NCBI GenBank assembly: GCA_020073525.1
Contig: JAIQFA010000006.1
Coordinates: forward strand, 52,661 to 116,660
Direction: 5' to 3'
Source of the DNA: Terriglobia bacterium
GTDB taxonomy: Bacteria > Acidobacteriota > Terriglobia > Terriglobales > Acidobacteriaceae
Length of the DNA: 64,000 nt
The translations under genes and the position numbers were made by a program. Shown here piece after piece: positions 60,420 to 64,000 of this stretch (the stretch's first letter is position 1; each line of letters opens with the position of its first letter). The notes under the pieces are model-generated. The model was not told the DNA's origin. It did not search any database and saw nothing but the letters and a program-made list of their open reading frames with translations.

Positions 60420-61636
60420 CAGCGATCAATATCTCCTAACACAACATCAATGCTTCCGATCGCCGCCACCACGTCGGCAATCAACTGCCCCTCGCACATC
60501 TTGGCCAGCGCCTGGAGATTCGCGTACGACGGCCCGCGCATGTGTACGCGATAGGGTTTCGCTGTGCCGTCACTGACGATGTAGTAGCCCATCTCGCCGC
60601 GGGGCGATTCGATTGCCTGATAAACCTCGCCCGCCGGAACCGTGAAGCCCTCGGTAATGATCTTGAAGTGGTAGATGAGGGCTTCCATCTGCGTCTTCAT
60701 CTTCTCGCGGTCGGGCAGCACCACCTTGGGAGCGTCGGCCTTCACCGGGCCCTCCGGCATGCCCGCCAGAGCCTGCTGCACAATGCCGATCGATTCCCGC
60801 AACTCAGCCACACGGCAAAGATACCGGGCGAACACATCACCTTCCGTGCGCACCGGCACGTTGAACTTGAAGTTTTCGTAGCCCGTATAAGGAGCGTCGC
60901 GCCGAAGGTCAATGTCGACGCCACTTCCGCGAAGGGTGGGACCGCACGCGCCCAGAGCAATCGCATCCTTCGCGCTCAGGTGCGCGACGCCCTTGGTGCG
61001 CATTACGAAAATCGGGTTCCCCGTCAGCAGCCCTTCATATTCATCCACGTTGCCGGGAAAACGGTCGGCGAACTTTTTGACCTTCTCGAAGAATCCCAGC
61101 GGCGGCTCAAGCGCCAGCCCGCCAATGCGGAAATACGACGTCATCATCCGCTGTCCGCTGACCATCTCGAAGAAGCGCAGCACGTCTTCGCGCTCGCGGA
61201 AGCAATAAAGAAAGACGGTCATCGCTCCCAGGTCCATGGCGTGGGTGCCCAGCCAGACCAGGTGCGAATTGATGCGGGTCAGCTCATTCATCAGAACCCG
61301 CATCCACTGCGCTTTCGCAGGAATCTCCAGCCCCAGCAACTTCTCCACTGCCAGGCAGTAGGCGAGGTTGTTGGTCATGGGGCATAGGTAGTCGATGCGA
61401 TCCGTCAGCGGCACAACTTGCTGGTAGAACTTGGCTTCGCAGGTTTTTTCGATGCCGGTGTGCAGGTAACCGATCTCCGGCTTCATCCCGACAATCGTTT
61501 CACCGTCGATTTCCAGCACCAGGCGCAGCACGCCATGCGTGGAAGGGTGTTGCGGCCCCATGTTCAGGACCATGGTCCGATCGCCCGAGGTAGTCTCTCG
61601 GCCGGTCTCTGCCAAAGCTGTGGGGAATTGCGTCAT
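60419..61636 (-). CDS. nuoD: NADH-quinone oxidoreductase subunit D
   Basis: 405 residues, the 49-kDa homolog forming the quinone chamber. MVLNMGPQHPSTHGVLRLVL with the quinone-site His, GYLHTGIEKTCE, RVLMNELTRINSHLVWLGTH and PRGEMGYYIVSDGTAKPYRV are all present. ATG at 61636 starts four bases after the nuoC stop. NuoD normally packs against NuoB, whose gene is missing here. Confidence 0.96.
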   Translation of the reverse strand: MTQFPTALAETGRETTSGDRTMVLNMGPQHPSTHGVLRLVLEIDGETIVGMKPEIGYLHTGIEKTCEAKFYQQVVPLTDRIDYLCPMTNNLAYCLAVEKLLGLEIPAKAQWMRVLMNELTRINSHLVWLGTHAMDLGAMTVFLYCFREREDVLRFFEMVSGQRMMTSYFRIGGLALEPPLGFFEKVKKFADRFPGNVDEYEGLLTGNPIFVMRTKGVAHLSAKDAIALGACGPTLRGSGVDIDLRRDAPYTGYENFKFNVPVRTEGDVFARYLCRVAELRESIGIVQQALAGMPEGPVKADAPKVVLPDREKMKTQMEALIYHFKIITEGFTVPAGEVYQAIESPRGEMGYYIVSDGTAKPYRVHMRGPSYANLQALAKMCEGQLIADVVAAIGSIDVVLGDIDR

Positions 61637-61639
61637 GGG

Positions 61640-62137
61640 CTACCGGTAACCTTCCACCGGGTAGTCCTTCCGCAGGGGATGGCCTTCCCAGTCGTCGGGC
61701 ATCATGATGCGTTTCAGGTTGGGATGTCCGGTGAAGCGCACGCCAAACAGGTCAAACACTTCCCGTTCATAGTGGTTAGCCGAGGGCCAGACCGAGGTGA
61801 CCGATTCGATGGCCGGACTGGAACCGTCGAGGCGTACCTTCAAACGCACACGCTCTTTTTTCGGAATGGAAAGAAGATGATAGACCACCTCAAAGCGCGG
61901 CTCCGAGGGATACCAGTCCACGCAGGTAAGGTCGGCCAGATAATTGAATGGGCAATCCGGGGAGTCGCGCAAAATGGCGCAAACTTCGCGGATCGCTTCC
62001 TTCGCAACCCAGATCGTCAGCTCGTCGCGATCGAATTTGACCGCCTGCACGATGGCGGCCTTCCAGTCCACCAGCCGAGCCAGTGCCGGATGCGACTTCA
62101 ACTGCTCGATATCGGTGATCGGGGGAGCGAGCGCCAT
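61640..62137 (-). CDS. nuoC: NADH-quinone oxidoreductase subunit C
   Basis: 165 residues of the 30-kDa subunit. Landmarks are FNYLADLTCVDWYP, FEVVYHLLSIPKKERVRLKV, VWPSANHYEREVFDLFGVRF and the conserved ending PNLKRIMMPDDWEGHPLRKDYPVEGYR-type tail. ATG at 62137 overlaps the nuoA stop by one base (TGATG); the frame is open upstream inside nuoA. It directly follows nuoA, where nuoB would usually lie between. Confidence 0.96.
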   Translation of the reverse strand: MALAPPITDIEQLKSHPALARLVDWKAAIVQAVKFDRDELTIWVAKEAIREVCAILRDSPDCPFNYLADLTCVDWYPSEPRFEVVYHLLSIPKKERVRLKVRLDGSSPAIESVTSVWPSANHYEREVFDLFGVRFTGHPNLKRIMMPDDWEGHPLRKDYPVEGYR

Positions 62138-62532
62138 CAGAAATCCCCTCGCTTCATGGCCGTCAATCCCCAGTCCAGCACGCCTTTTTTCCAAACGTAG
62201 AAGAGGCCGACCAGCACGATGGCGATGTACACCATCATCTCCCAGAAGCCAAACATCTTCAGTTCGCGCAGGATCACCGCCCACGGGTAAAGGAACACGG
62301 CTTCCACGTCGAACAAGATAAAGAGCATGGCCACGAGGTAGAACTTGACGGAGAATCGTCCCTGCGCATCGCCGATGGGCTGCACCCCGCATTCATAAGG
62401 CGACACTTTCGCCCGATTGGGTTTATGCTGGCCAACGAGCTGGGAAAGGATCACAATCACGCTCGCAAGGGCCGTGGCGATGCCGAAGTGCATCAGGAGG
62501 GGCAGGTAGCGAGCGAAGTAATTGTCTGGCAT
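62137..62532 (-). CDS. nuoA: NADH-quinone oxidoreductase subunit A
   Basis: 131 residues, three membrane helices. The conserved loop VSPYECGVQPIGDAQGRFSV carries the quinone-access Cys, and FYLVAMLFILFDVEAVFLYPW contains the conserved acids. It is first in the operon. No strong ribosome site is visible, but a promoter-like AT-rich region lies upstream. Confidence 0.95.
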   Translation of the reverse strand: MPDNYFARYLPLLMHFGIATALASVIVILSQLVGQHKPNRAKVSPYECGVQPIGDAQGRFSVKFYLVAMLFILFDVEAVFLYPWAVILRELKMFGFWEMMVYIAIVLVGLFYVWKKGVLDWGLTAMKRGDF

Positions 62533-62541
62533 GGGAAGGGC

Positions 62542-62596
62542 TATATATAATTTGCGCCAAGCACTAGTAAACGTTCTAGATTATGTTTTGCTTGGC
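62542..62596 (-). promoter_or_regulatory. Promoter region of the nuo operon with an inverted repeat
   Basis: On the minus strand TTTACT and a TATATA run 16 bases later form a plausible promoter just before nuoA. GCCAAGC (62556-62562) and GCTTGGC (62590-62596) are inverted repeats that bracket the -35 region and could be an operator. Confidence 0.45.
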
Positions 62597-62681
62597 AGCA
62601 GTGTCAAGCTAAGCGCACGTTTTAACAGTAGTTTCATCCGGTGGAACCTGTCTCGACAGGACCGGGGAGAGCCTGAACCGC

Positions 62682-63272
62682 ATGATCTTTGGTTTTAACA
62701 CCGACATCCGGCACGAAGACACGGTTTACCACGTGCAGAGCGAAGCCCGCGAAGGCGAACAGTTGCTGCAGACGCAGGTTTTCGTTCGCGGCCGCTGCAT
62801 CGGGAAGCGCGCGGTTCCCTACGGCTCCAGCGCGGTGGGCGGTTCTCAAAGCAACGACCAGGATAAAGAGAAGCTGCTGCGCGAACTGCATCGCGAAGTG
62901 CTCGACGCCATTCGCGACGGCAAACTCGACTCCATCTTCGACAAGCGAGATACGCCGGAAACGCTAGCGGCTGTGAAGGAACTTGACTTGGAGTGGATCA
63001 ACTCAAGGTCTGTGCATTCCAGCGGAGCCTTGACCATGCAGATTCGAGTGACGGACGGCGGCGCCACGGTCGAAGGCGCTCGTCTCACGCTCCGCTTCGC
63101 CCGCCCGGACGCCCCGCCCTACTATGCGCAGGTTCTTACTGACGCCAAAGGCAACGCCGAGATGAACGTTCAGGTGGATGAAAAGTCGCTCCCCGATTCC
63201 TCCGTACTGGTGCAAGCCAGCTTCGACGGAAGAACCGCCACCCGCAAATTCCAGCTCCGAGCCGCGATCTAG
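62682..63272 (+). CDS. Conserved hypothetical protein
   Basis: 196 residues with no signal peptide. The N-terminal part (MIFGFNTDIRHEDTVYHVQS, QLLQTQVFVRGRCIGKRAVP) looks like a small all-beta domain. The middle is helical and charged (DKEKLLRELHREVLDAIRDG). The C-terminal part (LTMQIRVTDGGATVEGARLT to FQLRAAI) resembles an immunoglobulin-like or carboxypeptidase-regulatory beta-sandwich. GGGGAGAG lies upstream of the ATG. It is divergent from nuoA. I do not recognise a function. Confidence 0.75.
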   Translation: MIFGFNTDIRHEDTVYHVQSEAREGEQLLQTQVFVRGRCIGKRAVPYGSSAVGGSQSNDQDKEKLLRELHREVLDAIRDGKLDSIFDKRDTPETLAAVKELDLEWINSRSVHSSGALTMQIRVTDGGATVEGARLTLRFARPDAPPYYAQVLTDAKGNAEMNVQVDEKSLPDSSVLVQASFDGRTATRKFQLRAAI

Positions 63273-63284
63273 TTGGACGTCTCT

Positions 63285-63363
63285 GTAGAGACGGGGCTTG
63301 CCCCGTCTCCGCTCGCGCCAGCATTGCTCGAGGCCCAAGAGACGCGGCAAGCCGCGTCTCTAC
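63285..63363. repeat. Palindromic element, GTAGAGACG family (double hairpin)
   Basis: GAGACGGGG-CTTG-CCCCGTCTC (from 63288) and GAGACGCGG-CAAG-CCGCGTCTC (to 63360) are two perfect hairpins about 32 bases apart, with outer GTAGAGACG and CGTCTCTAC pairing. Same family as 2577 and 30765. Confidence 0.9.
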
Positions 63364-63401
63364 TTAAAGATATCTTCCGAAAAATGCGACAATTGATTCC
63401 G

Positions 63402-63629
63402 ATGAATCTAACCATCAATGGTGAGAGCCAGCCGTGTTCCGCGGAGACTCTGGCCGCCCTCGTCGAACAACTCGGCATGAAGCCAGACCGCGTCGCGATC
63501 GAACTGAACCGCGAGATCGTGCCGCGTGAGCAATGGTCGCAAACGGCATTGCACGACGGAGATCGTCTGGAAATCGTCCATTTCGTCGGCGGCGGATCGG
63601 GTTTGGCAACCCGTTTCCCAACCTGCTAA
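63402..63629 (+). CDS. thiS: Sulfur carrier protein ThiS with extended C-terminus
   Basis: 75 residues with the ubiquitin-like fold of Thi[41 protein letters not shown] and [14 protein letters not shown]. ThiS normally ends in Gly-Gly, which is adenylated and thiocarboxylated to donate sulfur to the thiazole of thiamine. Here eleven residues ([10 protein letters not shown]) follow the last glycine, so a protease would have to expose the diglycine. The upstream in-frame extension passes through a palindromic element and is not used. No other thi genes are nearby. Confidence 0.85.
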   Translation: MNLTINGESQPCSAETLAALVEQLGMKPDRVAIELNREIVPREQWSQTALHDGDRLEIVHFVGGGSGLATRFPTC

Positions 63630-63642
63630 CCTGATTTCGCGT

Positions 63643-63717
63643 GGCCCCGTCGTTCAACGGATAGGACTTCAGTTTCCTAAACTGACTATGCAGGTTCGAT
63701 TCCTGCCGGGGCTACCA
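63643..63717 (+). tRNA. tRNA-Arg (anticodon CCT)
   Basis: A 75-base gene with encoded CCA. The acceptor stem is GGCCCCG with CGGGGCT, the D-arm lies in GTTCAACGGATAGGAC, the anticodon stem TCAGT/ACTGA encloses the loop TTCCTAA (anticodon CCT), and the T-arm is GCAGGTTCGATTCCTGC. It decodes AGG. Confidence 0.95.
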
Positions 63718-63767
63718 AGCCTCCTGGCCTTCGCACGATGGACACTGATGTGTCCTTCTCGTTTGCA

Positions 63768-63908
63768 GGGTGGAGCAGGCCTTCAGGCCTGCATTAAACT
63801 GACCAAAGAAAATCGGCTTCAGGCGTTGAGGTTAGACTTGACGCCCCGGTGGCTAAAGCCAGTCTTACTAAATGTCGATTAATGCAGCGCTGAAGCGCTG
63901 CTCCACCC
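63768..63908. repeat. Compound palindromic element with CTTCAG/CTGAAG hairpins (copy 2)
   Basis: The left end is GGGTGGAGCAGGCCTTCAGG with CCTGC; the right end is GCAGCGCTGAAGCGCTGCTC with CACCC. The outer parts pair (GGGTGGAGCAG with CTGCTCCACCC), and each end also forms its own hairpin, the two hairpins differing by paired changes (GGCC versus CGCG). Between lie GGCTTCAGGC and GGCTAAAGCC. The rest of the gap to the window end (63909-64000) holds nothing recognisable. Confidence 0.85.
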
Positions 63909-64000
63909 AAAACTACCCGCCCTATGGATCAGCTTTGCTGCCCCGGCTCCTGTCCCCCGGAAGTCACTTCGAAAGCATCGCCCCTTTCCCGTATAATCAA

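Noticed and set aside
62137..62392. Long N-terminal extension of the nuoC frame
   Set aside because: It lies inside nuoA; the ATG at 62137 overlaps the nuoA stop and starts the conserved NuoC sequence.
1..64000. Insertion sequence, prophage or integrative element
   Set aside because: No transposase, integrase or phage structural gene was seen. The repeats present are short palindromes without coding capacity.

Overview
The window is a 64 kb, GC-rich bacterial chromosome segment. It reads as Acidobacteriota, probably class Terriglobia near Koribacter/Sulfotelmatobacter. The supporting features are an Oar-like TonB-dependent receptor with an N-terminal carboxypeptidase-regulatory domain, an FG-GAP/UnbV protein with TPRs, an S8 protease ending in VVWG repeats, DUF3617, AmmeMemoRadiSam genes, and many short palindromic intergenic elements. 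No insertion sequence, prophage or CRISPR array was seen. One intact tRNA, Arg(CCT), lies near the right edge.

Region 1 (about 1-16.7 kb) looks like a nucleoside-utilisation locus. It holds an aldehyde dehydrogenase (cut by the left edge), an EthD-like protein and deoxyribose-phosphate aldolase on the minus strand. On the plus strand are six nucleoside hydrolase paralogs, all with export signals, plus a ureide-permease-like transporter and a TonB-dependent receptor. Two hydrolases have the canonical DTDPGxDDA and YDPLAV/HDSLAV active-site motifs. Four belong to a divergent group with DQDxxGP and WDE motifs; in one of these two acidic residues are also replaced by Asn.

Region 2 (16.7-25.7 kb) has an exported FG-GAP/UnbV/redoxin-like/TPR protein, a divergent TPR protein, a queuosine-salvage (DUF2419/Qng1) protein, pyrimidine-nucleoside phosphorylase and a NupC-type transporter.

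Region 3 (25.9-36.8 kb) resembles an N-heterocycle (nicotinate) catabolic cluster. It has a nicotinamidase-like hydrolase, enamidase, a fused molybdenum hydroxylase plus its FAD subunit, 6-hydroxynicotinate reductase, a UPF0280 protein, two tandem amino-acid-synthesis (PF06684) proteins and a secreted MTA/SAH-deaminase-like amidohydrolase. Together regions 1-3 could take nucleosides, including nicotinamide riboside, to sugars and bases and then degrade some bases. That linkage is inference.

Region 4 (37-48.8 kb) carries DUF3617, a VapC-type toxin-antitoxin pair next to a decayed copy of the DUF3617 gene end, AmmeMemoRadiSam genes (radical SAM enzyme and a Memo-AMMECR1 fusion lipoprotein), a membrane spermidine-synthase-like protein, the VVWG-repeat subtilase, and a DAHP synthase gene. 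The DAHP synthase gene has what looks like a complete transcription attenuator: a Phe/Tyr/Trp-rich leader peptide followed by an intrinsic terminator. A small Flp pilin gene lies just upstream.

Region 5 (48.9-62.6 kb) is a complex I operon on the minus strand, nuoA-C-D-E-F-G-H-J-K-L-M-N, without nuoB or nuoI. The right edge holds a conserved hypothetical, thiS with an unusual C-terminal tail, tRNA-Arg(CCT) and a compound palindromic repeat.
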